64,000 nt of DNA from Uranotaenia lowii (Eukaryota; Arthropoda; Insecta; Diptera; Culicidae): NCBI RefSeq assembly GCF_029784155.1, contig NC_073693.1, positions 167,267,104-167,331,103 on the forward strand, written 5' to 3'. The notes beneath the pieces were generated by a model, which saw only the letters and a program-made list of their open reading frames with translations, had not been told where the DNA came from and ran no database searches. How positions within the stretch are numbered: the first letter of the stretch is position 1; the number at the start of each line of letters is the position of its first letter. Position numbers and translations under genes: made by a program. Shown piece after piece: positions 26,001 to 35,850 of the stretch.

Positions 26001-28443
26001 GACATAAAACACGGGGGTTAACTTAACCATTGTATAATTAAAACGTACTTTTAGGAACTTATAAAAACGTGAACATTAGTGTGTCGCGACGGTAACTAAA
26101 GTGTGGATATAAACATAAACATAAACATTAACATCTCTTTCATTTCATAACATTCATTTCATTTGTTTTAAGAAGGTGTAGCAAAGCACACCGGGTCAGC
26201 TTATAAAATAATATATACTTTTAGACTTACACAGTACCAGAAAGTAACAAACCAACAACGGACCAATAGACTTCAACACTCCGATTCCTGCGCAGTTGAA
26301 AGCATCCGGATTGCCCCGAGTCAAGAGGCAATCGCATTAGTCAGACTGAGTCTGGAGGAGGAGGTAAACAAGAGGAATAGGAAATCAAAAACCGCCAAAT
26401 CATCCTTGACATTGTTGTGCAAGGAGTTAACTTCAAGTGACTTAAAAGCTCCCTGGCTGGACTTGAGTGGATTCTGACTTCGCTACTCTGCTTCGGGGTT
26501 CGTCGTCTCTGGAAGCTTTGTTATGGACCGCGTGACGCGACAAACGCCGGCTTCATCGTCGGTATTCTTCTTCCCTAGTTATTCCCAATCCCTTCTTATC
26601 GCTGACGCCACCAAAAAAACCCAACCTCTCTCGAGTGCAAATGGAATCATATTCCATCAGCAGAAACATATAAACTTAAATCCATTAAGAAGACCGGGTC
26701 GCCGTTACAAGCGCGCCGAGATCAAGAGCGATACAAATTCATTGAATCTGCCTTCCTCCCTCCAGTGGACCATTTTCATTCACGATTCCATTCATGGATG
26801 ACCGCTTGCCTGACGTTCGTCGCCTCTAACCACCGCCACGCCAAACGTCTCGGCGACGATCGATGGCGACGCTTTTACGCGAGACGCGATCTCAGATTCG
26901 AAGTGGACTCCCAGATAATTATGACGATAATAAATTAACCTTGAAAAGGGTGCATTGGAAATCAGTCTGATGCTGCTTAGCGACGATCCACTGTCTGTTG
27001 TAGGTAAATATGCAAACTCTCTCCCCCTCTTCCGCCATCATTCAACACCATCAACTGGGGCGACTGTGCTCAACTTGACCAAGCCCTTTGGATCTGTGCC
27101 ATCTTTTTCTGTAGGTTCCACGATCAACGAAAGAAAGAAAGAAAGAAAGGCGCAGGAGGAGGAGTTGGATCTAGCGCGCTAATTGACAGAAGCTGGATAA
27201 TTTTCCATCGATTTCTTTTCAGAAACGGCGTATTGAGTGACTAGACAAATTTCGCGCCCAGATCAACAACAAAACTTCATAACACATCAAACTACTGGTA
27301 AAGGGTGTGTAGGGCAGCAACAGCAGCAGCGTTTTAGAGATGTTTCAGCAGCCAACATCAACGCTGTGGATGAATATTAGAAAGAAAAAAAGAAAAGTTG
27401 TCCATCGCAGTAATGGCAGCCCTGGGGATCGACGACGGCGACACACCGATGATGATGACGAGATTACTCCTCAGGCTTTAATGTAGTTTGAATGATTTCG
27501 TAGATCCCATGGAGGCGATAAGTGATTGGCTCATCCTGCTACTGGTTTCATTTTTTTCCCACTGGAAATATTAATCTCAACTACATGCAGACGTTGAAAG
27601 AAATCAATAACCTGAACATTTATAAAAATCTGAATCTTACACAGAAAATGCAGATTTTTTTTTTGAAAATCGTTTCTCTATTTTTCTTTTTTTTTTGTCA
27701 TGCAGTGTCAATAAATCTTCAAAATCTTCATTGGAAAATTCTTTGGATACATAATATTCAGGATTCAAATAGAAAAAGCCTAATGAAAAATAAAATAAAA
27801 ACACAATGATTAGTTTCATTGGACATTTTATTCAAACAAGTCATTAAAGGTAAAATAAAAACGTTGACCACATAATGTGCAGCGCTAAAAATTGCATCAA
27901 ACGTTGACGAAGATGTCCTTTTGGCGATTTGCAGCTTGAAACCACTCTCAGGAGGCGCTGCGATTAAAATGATGATATAAAGGATTGAAACGTCAAGGCA
28001 CGTAGTATTTTTTTCAAAACAAACGGTAAATTTCTAAAATTTCTGAGAAAGTTTTATGAAGAGATTAATCACCGTAATGTATATGTTTGTTACTTCATTT
28101 ATTGGCCTTACCGGTCAAAAGAAATGTGTTTTAGTAGGAAAATCTTAAGATTATGAAATTTTATAGATGGGTAGAAAGTTAAAAGAATTGAAAGATGGTG
28201 ATAATGAGCACTCATAGGCCTCACCACCGATAAAGCCGATAAATTAAGTTTCTGAGAAAGATTAATCGATTCACTAGGTTCCGCTCGGCAGATCAAAAGC
28301 TGCACAGAAGTCTGATTGATTTCGAATTTTAATCAAATCATGATTTGATGTTCAATAACTTGACAAGTTTGCATAATGATGTTCAAATAAAAAAAGCGCC
28401 CGCCGAAGGTTGACAATGTCAGCAGAATCGAATGATGGTTTAC
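26001..28443. other. Non-coding stretch with GC-richer block
   Basis: No gene is recognised. The block 26250-27480 is clearly less AT-rich than its surroundings and includes a (GAAA)n run (27129-27149), CAGCAACAGCAGCAGC near 27317, and GATGATGATGACG near 27448. Open frames occur on the + strand (92 and 75 codons) but have no domain. A promoter or 5' untranslated region of a distant gene, or conserved regulatory DNA, are reasonable guesses. Confidence 0.45.
26175..26204 (+). mobile_element. Helitron-like 3' terminus, plus orientation
   Basis: GGTGT and ACACC form a 5-bp stem around the loop AGCAAAGC, followed at once by GGGTCAGCTTA. A short hairpin just upstream of CCGGGTCAGCT(AGT) is how Helitron 3' ends look; the final CTAG is degenerate here (CTTA). 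No RepHel coding is present. Confidence 0.4.
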
Positions 28444-28446
28444 TTA

Positions 28447-28756
28447 GAGCAAATTCACTCGTGTTGGGTAAAAGTGGTAGAAATTTTGACACTTGTAGCA
28501 CATTTTGAAAATTACACCATGCAAAAATGTTTTTAGGTTCTCTGGGCGTTGAATTTTTTTACAACACTGTTTCTATTTCAGCCGTGTGTGGTAGAAATCG
28601 AGCTTTTTTCGCATCACAGCATGCGAAAATAGAACACGTGTTGTAAAAACTCGAAGGTCGCAGATCTTGAAAATGTTTTTGCATGGTAAAGTTTTCAAAA
28701 CGAGCTACAAGTGTCAAAATTTCTACCACTTTTTCCCAAAACGAGTGGACCTGCTC
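28447..28756. mobile_element. PIF/Harbinger-like MITE with long TIRs, 310 bp
   Basis: Flanked by TTA on both sides (28444-28446 and 28757-28759), the duplication typical of PIF/Harbinger. It is almost entirely palindromic. The outer 53 bp of the two arms differ at five positions, and pairing continues towards a central hairpin around TTTTCGCAT/ATGCGAAAA near 28615. Shared internal landmarks are AAAGTGGTAGAAATTTTGAC and ACACTTGTAGC. It has no coding capacity. High arm identity suggests it is relatively young; a transcript would form a long hairpin. Confidence 0.85.
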
Positions 28757-28759
28757 TTA

Positions 28760-29330
28760 GATTTCAAATAAAACATATAAATTTTCGGATAAGTAAAATG
28801 GATCACTGGTGATACTTTTCTACTTGTGAAGCTTTTTATCAATACTCATGAAAATCATTTCGTCAAAAATGATTTTCGCTCCAGGATTTCAACCGCACGA
28901 ATGGCCACATGTCTCGAAATATTTGTAAAAGTTCGAGATTTTTTCGAAAAAACGGCATGTTTTGTTTTTCTGGCACAAAGTGTCATGGCGGTCATTTTTC
29001 AAGGCAAAAATGAAAATTTTATAAATGTCAATAATTTGACTTTTGACTACTTGGTTGAATAATTCTACTGAATCAAAAAAATCGAAAGATTCCCTTTAAT
29101 TCAACCACGGTTTAAAAATAGTTCAGATATCGGTATTTCTAAAGAAGTTTATTATCTTTTTCAGAGAGCGGTTTCAATTTATCGACTTACGCCAAATTAA
29201 CTTAAACATAAATACAAAGATTACTATTGTTTGTGTCTAATGGAGATTGGTAATTAAATCAGATTTCTCATATATTTTTTTATCATTTAAAAAGAAACTG
29301 ACACCTACATAAAGGATATAATTCAAACTT
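28760..29330. other. Non-coding stretch
   Basis: AT-rich. A 78-codon frame at 28826-29062 has no recognisable domain. Confidence 0.45.
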
Positions 29331-29334
29331 AACA

Positions 29335-29487
29335 CTATGGCGTACATCTTTCAAGGACATGATGGCTAGCATCTTAAGAACGCTAGAACCACCAGCCCAC
29401 AGAAAGAGTATATATGCCGTGACCGAGATTCGATCTTATGACCTCTGGCCTAGAAGAGGTCTATCCTCTAGGCCACGGTCGGCGGCC
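29335..29487 (-). mobile_element. tRNA-derived SINE, minus strand
   Basis: On the minus strand the element begins GCCGACCGTGGCCTAGAGGA. The GTGGCCTAGAGG part serves as an A box and is followed about 40 nt later by a B box (GATCGAATCTC). The next bases are unrelated tail sequence. This is the split promoter of RNA polymerase III in tRNA order, but the anticodon arm does not fold properly, so it is a SINE head and not a tRNA gene. A related copy lies at 43330-43440. Confidence 0.65.
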
Positions 29488-29569
29488 AAAATTGTACGTG
29501 AACTTAAGTAAAAAGTGGAAATTTGTTCGGACGGCATCCCTGAACAACACCTTTGTTGTGATGGTCCAG

Positions 29570-29933
29570 CAGAGGTGCCAGGTGGTATTGTCAAAAAACC
29601 GGATTTGGCAAGATTGCATAAACGAAGCATTAACAGGCCTTAATATATGTAGCAAAAATATGCATCTTCTTGGCTAGATTGCAGTTCATATCGAAAAACA
29701 CCATTGAAATTACCATCGGTAAAATAGGTTCAACTATTTTATTGCATATTTATTCTATGTTTTCTTAACTTAACTACAAATTCGATCCTAATTGAAATTT
29801 TGTTTTGAAAGTCAGGACAATTCATTACATTTTAATGACCATTTTTCAAAATTCAGGATCATTCGAGAGTTCTTCAAAACGGTTCTCAAAAATGAGGACA
29901 AATTCTTTAAAATCAGGATACCTGGCATCTCTG
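29570..29933. mobile_element. Possible hAT-like MITE, 364 bp
   Basis: CAGAGGTGCCAGGT at 29570 and ACCTGGCATCTCTG ending at 29933 are inverted repeats with one mismatch, the size and style of hAT ends. The 8-bp flanks (TGGTCCAG and ATCAAAGC) do not match, so either the duplication has decayed or the ends belong to different copies. The interior repeats TCAGGAC/TCAGGAT words. Confidence 0.45.
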
Positions 29934-30438
29934 ATCAAAGCGAAAAAAAATGTAATCCAGTGTAATCCTTCCATTTCTGTCGCCTGATAGCGCTATTCGT
30001 GTCTCCCATTTTCTCGTAAAGTGGTGTATAACGGTTAAAGTATATCTTCTCAAATGGTACTTAGAAGAACCAGGGAGAATGAGCTGAATTTGGTGAGATT
30101 GTTTAATTTTTAGGAATTCATGAACATATGAATAAGTTCTACTCGCCATGTAGGATTCCCCATATTTCAAACTCTCCGCAATCCTTTCTGAAACAACTTC
30201 ATAGGTCGTAAAAGTTTCCTGCACCTATAGAGTTTATTTCGCAGTTTCAGAACTACCCTATCATGATTACATTGACTTGCCGCGGTGTGCATTAGTGTAC
30301 CTAACTAAAACTCAAATCGGCACTTGAAATATCGAATCTAGATACTTATTTGGCATCTCGTGTTGGTTCTGATTATATGTCGTACTTTGTGTATCAGTTT
30401 GTACTGTTGTATATAATGCATGATGGGTGTAGTTACCT
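29934..30438. other. Non-coding stretch
   Basis: No gene or delimited element is visible. Confidence 0.45.
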
Positions 30439-30440
30439 TA

Positions 30441-31611
30441 AAGGGTGATACGGTCAAAATTTGGTCAATATCCTAACCTTGACGTATTTCTTTCAATTTT
30501 GCATTTAAAAAACCTGATCACCCCTCATTTTGAAGGTGTGTGTGTGTAGAATGTTGCTCCTATTTTGATTCTGGAATTCACTCTTCAGTTGTCAAAATGC
30601 CGTCCAAGGAAGAAGAGCAGCGTATCAAAATTTTGCTCGCGCAAAATTGCTAAAAGTTGCCAAATCAACCGTTACAAATGTAATTAAAGTGTTTGGGGAA
30701 CGTTTGTCGACAGCCAGGAAGTCTGGATAGGGGGAAAATCGAAAACCGGAAGCCGCTGAGACGACAAAGAGGGTTGCCGGTAGTTTCAAGCGAAACCCTA
30801 ACCTCTCTCTCCGAGATGCCGCAAATAAGCTGGGTGTATCGTCTACAACCGTGCATCGAGCCAAAAAAACGAACCGGACTATCGACTTACAAGAAGGTAG
30901 TGACTCCAAATCGCGATGATAAGCATAATACGACGGCTAAAGCGCGATCCCAGAGACGAAACCTACGTCAAAGCCGACTACAAGCAGCTTCCGGGACAGG
31001 AGTTTTATACGGCAAAAGGAAGGGGAAAGGTAGCAGATATTTTCAAGCACATGAAACTGTCAAAGTTCGCGAAGAAATATCTGGTTTGGCAAGCCATCTG
31101 TACCTGTGGCTTGAAAAGCAGCATTTTCATAGCTTCCGGGACTGTCAACCAAGAAATTTACGTGAAAGAGTGTTTGAATTAACGTCTGCTGCTTTTCCAC
31201 TCCAGGCCATGGAGTGGTACGCCGCCAACAACGTGCAGGTGGTTCCCAAGGAAAGAACCCTCCCAACACGCCAGAGCTCCGGTTAATTGAGAAATACTGG
31301 GCTATTGTCAAGCGGAACCTAAAGAAGATAAAAAAAACTGCTAAGGACGAGCAGCAGTTCAAGGCAAACTGGCTTTCTGCGGCGAAGAAGGTAGACAAGG
31401 TGGCTGTACAAAATCTGATGGCAGAAGTTAAGCGTAAGGCCCGGTAATTCGGATTTGGAAAAGCGGAAGCCTAACTGAATATTTTCTGATTATTTTTCTG
31501 AATTTTAAACTAATTAAACTTGAAAAAGAAATTTAATTTGATTTTTTAAATAAACGATTTCACCGATTTACACGCGTTTTCCCGTGACTGAATTTTGACC
31601 ATGTCACCCTT
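30441..31611 (+). mobile_element. Decayed Tc1/mariner-type (ITm D37E-like) transposon
   Basis: Flanked by TA (30439-30440 and 31612-31613). The inverted ends start AAGGGTGATACGGTCAAAAT on the left and, on the complementary strand of the right end, AAGGGTGACATGGTCAAAAT; over 27 bp, 23 match. It encodes a broken transposase (separate entry). The TA target and the TIR match the IS630-Tc1-mariner superfamily; assignment to the mosquito D37E lineage is from memory of TIR and protein style. Confidence 0.88.
30598..31446 (+). pseudogene. Mariner-type transposase pseudogene with internal deletions
   Basis: It starts ATG as MPSKEEEQRIKILLAQN and then hits a stop where the helix-turn-helix region should be. 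Later blocks are recognisable in shifting frames: an HTH-like SFKRNPNLSLRDAANKLGVS, then DETYVKADYKQ, KLSKFAKKYLVWQAICTCG, and NTPELRLIEKYWAIVK followed by a basic tail ending VKRKAR. The PELRxIEKYW block carries the third catalytic acid (Glu). The segment that should hold the second catalytic Asp, between ECLN and AMEWYAANN, is deleted. Several frameshifts and stops are present, so no active enzyme can be made. The protein would have cut and pasted its own element at TA sites. Confidence 0.85.
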
Positions 31612-31613
31612 TA

Positions 31614-32735
31614 TGCTATGCTTCAGATGTCTTTATTTTGGTAATTATTTGGAAAAACTTTTTATGCTATAAAAGCTTTGGTAATTTATTGCAGTTTACT
31701 AGCGAGTTTTGTTTCAACAACTATGGCAGTCAAAAAAAATTGATTTTTAGAGGTTAAGTTTCTTATTTGGCCGATATCTCGGATAATAATTATTTTAGAA
31801 ACTTGGCATCTGAGACAAAGTTGTAGAAAATTTGATTTTTAACAAGTTTGTCGAAGACATCAAAGAGCTAAAACCTATAACAGAGAAGTTAGTAATTTTA
31901 TCTCACTTGTAGGGGGATTAATCAGAAAAATAATAGTTTTTTATTATAGAACTAATTTTACTGACAAACTTCTCCGAAGACACCAATATGGTAAAATGTG
32001 ACCTAAAAAAGTTATAAGCGACGATCACGTTTTTCGCATCTTGGACCACTGTGGCATTGCTCGCCCTTGAAAAGAAACATTGATAAAACCAAGGTCTTTT
32101 GATACACTAGGTTCTCCGACTTTCACAGTAAGAAGGCGAGGAGTGAGCGGGGCTCTCAATGAGTTTGTTTATTTTTTGCTCAGATTTTCGGTGGTTTGTT
32201 GGTAAACAAACTTCATGAGTTCCGCATAGTTGCATAGCCTATATAGCCAAAATGGCTGAATCGGGAATTCGATATTCGGTAACACCTCCTGAATATATAC
32301 ACACCTTGGATAAAACTGAAAAAGGGGTTATTAAAACTTCCGTAGAAGCATTTGACAAATTTAAATTTTCAAAATATTTTATGGAAAAATATTCTTCATC
32401 TTCATATAGGTATATATCATTTATTGAATAAATTTGTCGAATACTCTCAAGAAACCAGTTTTGACATTAATTAAAATAACAAAGACGAAAAAAATGCCAA
32501 TTACAATTGCCTTTGCCCAAAAATGAAACTGATTTGCAAAAATTTAATTATGAAACTTCAGATCATTCCCATTATCATGATAAAAAAATTGTTTAGCAAG
32601 CCTTGAATTTTCCACGCCTGATTAACAAAAATCAATCAACAAGAATTCATTATAATTTTTTTCTACAAATGTATTGTTCCGCAATCAGTTTTAAACGTAT
32701 TTCCTGATTTTATTCAATACTTGTATTTTGATGAA
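31614..32735. other. Non-coding, decayed repeat sequence
   Basis: No gene is seen. Phrases such as CTGAGACAAAGTTGTAGAAA, TTGTCGAAGACA and CTCCGAAGACACCAATATGG (31810-32010) read like an old dispersed repeat with internal near-repeats. I could not delimit it. Confidence 0.4.
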
Positions 32736-32739
32736 CTGT

Positions 32740-33060
32740 ATTTTGATGAACACGACTCTACGGCGAACCCAGTATCCAGAAGGTGGTGAAAGCTGGCCGG
32801 ATACGCTAGGCGGGACATGTTGCGAGAATGCCGGACGACTGTCCTGCAAAACAGGTGTTCGCTACGAATCCGGTAGGAACAAGACGAGCGGGGGCGCAAC
32901 GAGCGAGGTGGTTAGACCAAGTGGAGCGTGATCTGGCGAACGTGGGGTGCCCGAGGAATTGGAGAACGGTTGCCATGGACCGAGTGAATTTTAGGAATTA
33001 TGTTCGTCAAGTTATGTCGTAAGATGGATGTATGTAACTATGTAAATAAAAAAATAAATA
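32740..33060 (+). pseudogene. 3' end of an RTE-like LINE, ORF2 C-terminus and tail
   Basis: Two overlapping frames give GHV-like ARMPDDCPAKQVFATNPVGT, then RARWLDQVERDLANVGCPRN and WRTVAMDRVNFRNYV, ending in a stop at about 33022. The order 'RWAGHV.RM' then 'RPxxRWxDxVxxDL' then 'NWRxxAxDRxxWRxxV' is the usual extreme C-terminus of LINE ORF2 proteins of the RTE/I type. A frameshift lies near 32800. The tail GTAAATAAAAAAATAAATAA follows. It is 5' truncated, with all RT motifs absent, so it is dead. The clade assignment is tentative. Confidence 0.7.
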
Positions 33061-33061
33061 A

Positions 33062-33651
33062 ATTTTGAAAAACTAGAATATGATAATTCATGAAAAAAAA
33101 AAACCAATCACTTAGCTTTGTTTCCTGATGTGGTTAATTTCGGTTCGAAAGGGAGATTGAGCGAACGGATGGGACTGTAATAAGAATATAAAAAACACGG
33201 ATAAAAGTTTCATATTATTCAACTTTTAACATCTTTCACAACACTTGACCACTTCCACTATTTTCCCAAGTAAAAACACAAATGCTCGGGGATCTGTCGG
33301 ATATTTGGCCTTGCGAGTGAGATTCCAAAAACATAACAATTTCACATCGAACTTTTTCGGTACGATGCATTCTAATTTTAGTTCTGTCAGAGAAGCCTTT
33401 AATCGGAGTTGCACTGAAATTTCAATATAAAGAATATTTTTTATAAAAATTTCTACGGTCAAAAAAAAAACGCGTGCGTTGCAATCAAGTCAACGCCTAC
33501 TTCTCTTCAGCTTGCGGATTCTCATGTAATCGTTGACAAATTTTTAAAACTTTCTTTCTATAAACCACGTGTAGACTAAAATAAAAAGCGTTGTTCATAC
33601 AAATAATTTATAATCTAAGCAAACGCGTTTAAGTCCATGGCAAGTTGAATA
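33062..33651. other. Non-coding stretch
   Basis: AT-rich with overlapping short frames on both strands near 33245-33460; nothing recognised. Confidence 0.45.
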
Positions 33652-33767
33652 CCGTCAACTGATGCAACATGCAACACAGATAATAACACCCTTCATGCAT
33701 TAAAAGTTTTAAGGTTAGTGGGACATCAAACTGACGTAGTCTAAAAAAATATTGGTTTCTTCAGTTA

Positions 33768-34072
33768 TGTGGGTTCCGGCGGCGCCCCAGAAGTAGTCTC
33801 TAAGGAATTCGGTCGTTTACCTGGAGGAGACTTCGCGCAACACGGGGAGACAATCTTGACATGCACCGAAAAACACTCGAACGACGCTCGTGCAGAACTG
33901 ACGGTTGAACCGCGACTGACGATGATGGAGCGAGATGATGTGTCCGAAAGAGATGGATGAATGCGTTAGCTGTTCGCCGAGGGGTGTCTTGATGACATCA
34001 TGGAAGCGTTATGTATTAGCTTATTTATATTTATCTTGTTACCTAAAAGGAGTCATCATATGGTATCCCACA
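33768..34072 (-). repeat. LTR, left copy (305 bp)
   Basis: By eye identical to 39580-39884 over the full 305 bp. On the minus strand it contains a TATA-like AATATAAATAAG and an Inr-like GTCAGT, which would place a transcription start inside the LTR. Confidence 0.9.
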
Positions 34073-35239
34073 TCTCCCGTTTACTCACAAAAAAAAAACA
34101 AAAAAAATATCTCTACCTATCACTCTGAATTCAAATTTTATTTGCGAAAATTCAACTTGAAGACTAACTCACTGTAATGGTGTAGAATTTATTTACACCT
34201 TTTTCAAATGTGTTTCAAGCTTAACTTTTAAAAATTTCTTGATAGTTCAGATTCAGCGTGCATTTCTCGTTTGTTTGTAAACAAATCATAGCACCTTGTT
34301 GTTGTAAGTTGTACAGCTCATAATCTTTGCATAATTCAGAATCAATCGCAGATAACGTCGGGATATATCGAGTCAATTTTGGAACTGTCGGTAAAGGGAC
34401 ACTCACGGATGACTGTTTCTTCGCATCATGGTGCCTATTCCAATGGACGATGATCTGTACAACAAGGAAATCGAACAGCAGCACACTAACTACAAGAAAC
34501 CGATATTCATTTATATATACTTCCTACATATTACCTATTCACATTACAATTCCGTTTTAGGACACAAAATGATGTTTTCCAACGCGATCAGGGTGTGATA
34601 CAAGTTGCCCACTATGAAAGAGGTTTTCCAATTAAGGGCGTCAGGCATTTGGTCCCAATTTTCACATCTCGGTCGTGCTACAAGCCTTCACGACAGAATC
34701 TTACGTAGCTTGAAAACTTTGTTCTCGCTAGCGTTTAATGAAACTCAGTAAAGTAAACTCGATTGAAATGCGAAGAATATCGAGAGCACCACGACACTAG
34801 AACGGGTTTTAGAGACCGACTAGGGACAATGTTCTGCGGCTTTTTGGAAGTTCTAAAACTCGGTGAAACTGCTGGAAATAAAACGGAATCAGAAACATGG
34901 TACGGATCTCAACCAAGAAAACATGAGCAAACCAACTCAATGTGCTTAAATATGTTGCCCACGAGGGCGAGCCACTCCATTCGGGTGTGCATCCACACCC
35001 ATAGAAGAGGTTGCAAAAATCCAATGCCTATTTAGCACATCTCTGTGCCGATAATGCGCTGAAATGTGCACTGTGCCGAAGATGATATGTTTGAAAAACC
35101 GTAACTGGCATAAGGACTCGGCTCCCAACTAAAATGATGCATGACCACTACATTCAAGCAAAACAAGAAAAACATTTTATGGGATTTCGTTCCTATTGGA
35201 TAATTCATCCCAGAAACAAGAAAATAAAAATATAAACCA

Positions 35240-35330
35240 TAGCGCCCCGTAGGGAGAATCGAACTCAATTCACTAACCAAATGGTCTTGCCAGACCGACA
35301 TCTTAACCAGTGTACTATTTGAGCTTCATG
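35240..35330 (-). mobile_element. tRNA-like sequence (SINE head) inside the LTR element
   Basis: On the minus strand TAGTACACTGG resembles an A box, and GAGTTCGATTCTCC about 50 nt later is a good B box; CCCTACGGGGCGC follows. The anticodon stem has only a 4-nt loop (GGTCT/AGACC around GGCA), so this is not a functional tRNA. It may be a SINE captured by the LTR element, or a tRNA-derived fragment it carries. Confidence 0.5.
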
Positions 35331-35539
35331 CAGGAAGAGGGATATTTGTCATAGGCATTCTGCCGCCGATCAATCACAAAAGAAACGCACGACAGTGGCT
35401 TCCCGGCGTTTGGCCTCCTTTCAAGGTATTCATTTGTCTTGCGATGAAAACGGGAAAGGGAACGGGAGTGGAGGAAACGGGAAACCCATTGAATGAGAAC
35501 TGTGCTTTGCTTACTGCCTGCTATTACATACACACGCTA

Positions 35540-35850
35540 CATATACACAGCTGCTAAAGCCGGGCAGCTTGGCCGGTGCTTGTTTGCCGGTAAATTGAAG
35601 GAATATATTCTTGTTGCTTTTGCTACATACACACGCACAGCTTAGCCGTGGATGTTTGCCGGCAATTGAATTGAAGGAATGTTTTTTTTGTTGTTGCTTT
35701 TACTGCATACACACGCACAGCTCGGCCGTGGTTGTTTGCCGGTAGATTGAAGGGATTGAATTAGAAGGATGTTTTTGTTGTTGCTTTTGCTACATTCACA
35801 CGCACAGTGCTCGGTTCGCTGGCTGCCTGGTGTTGGCCGGTATTTATTTC
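35540..35850. repeat. Tandem repeat, about 95-100-bp units, inside the LTR element
   Basis: Three to four units share CATACACACGCACAGC, a GGCCGTGG-like stretch, TGTTTGCCGG, an ATTGAAGG stretch, and TTGTTGCTTTTGCTACAT. Units start near 35524, 35622, 35706 and 35790. No protein is evident. Confidence 0.8.

Noticed and set aside
30693..31286. 197-codon + frame as a separate gene
   Set aside because: It overlaps the transposase remnant in another frame; recognisable mariner blocks lie in the neighbouring frames.
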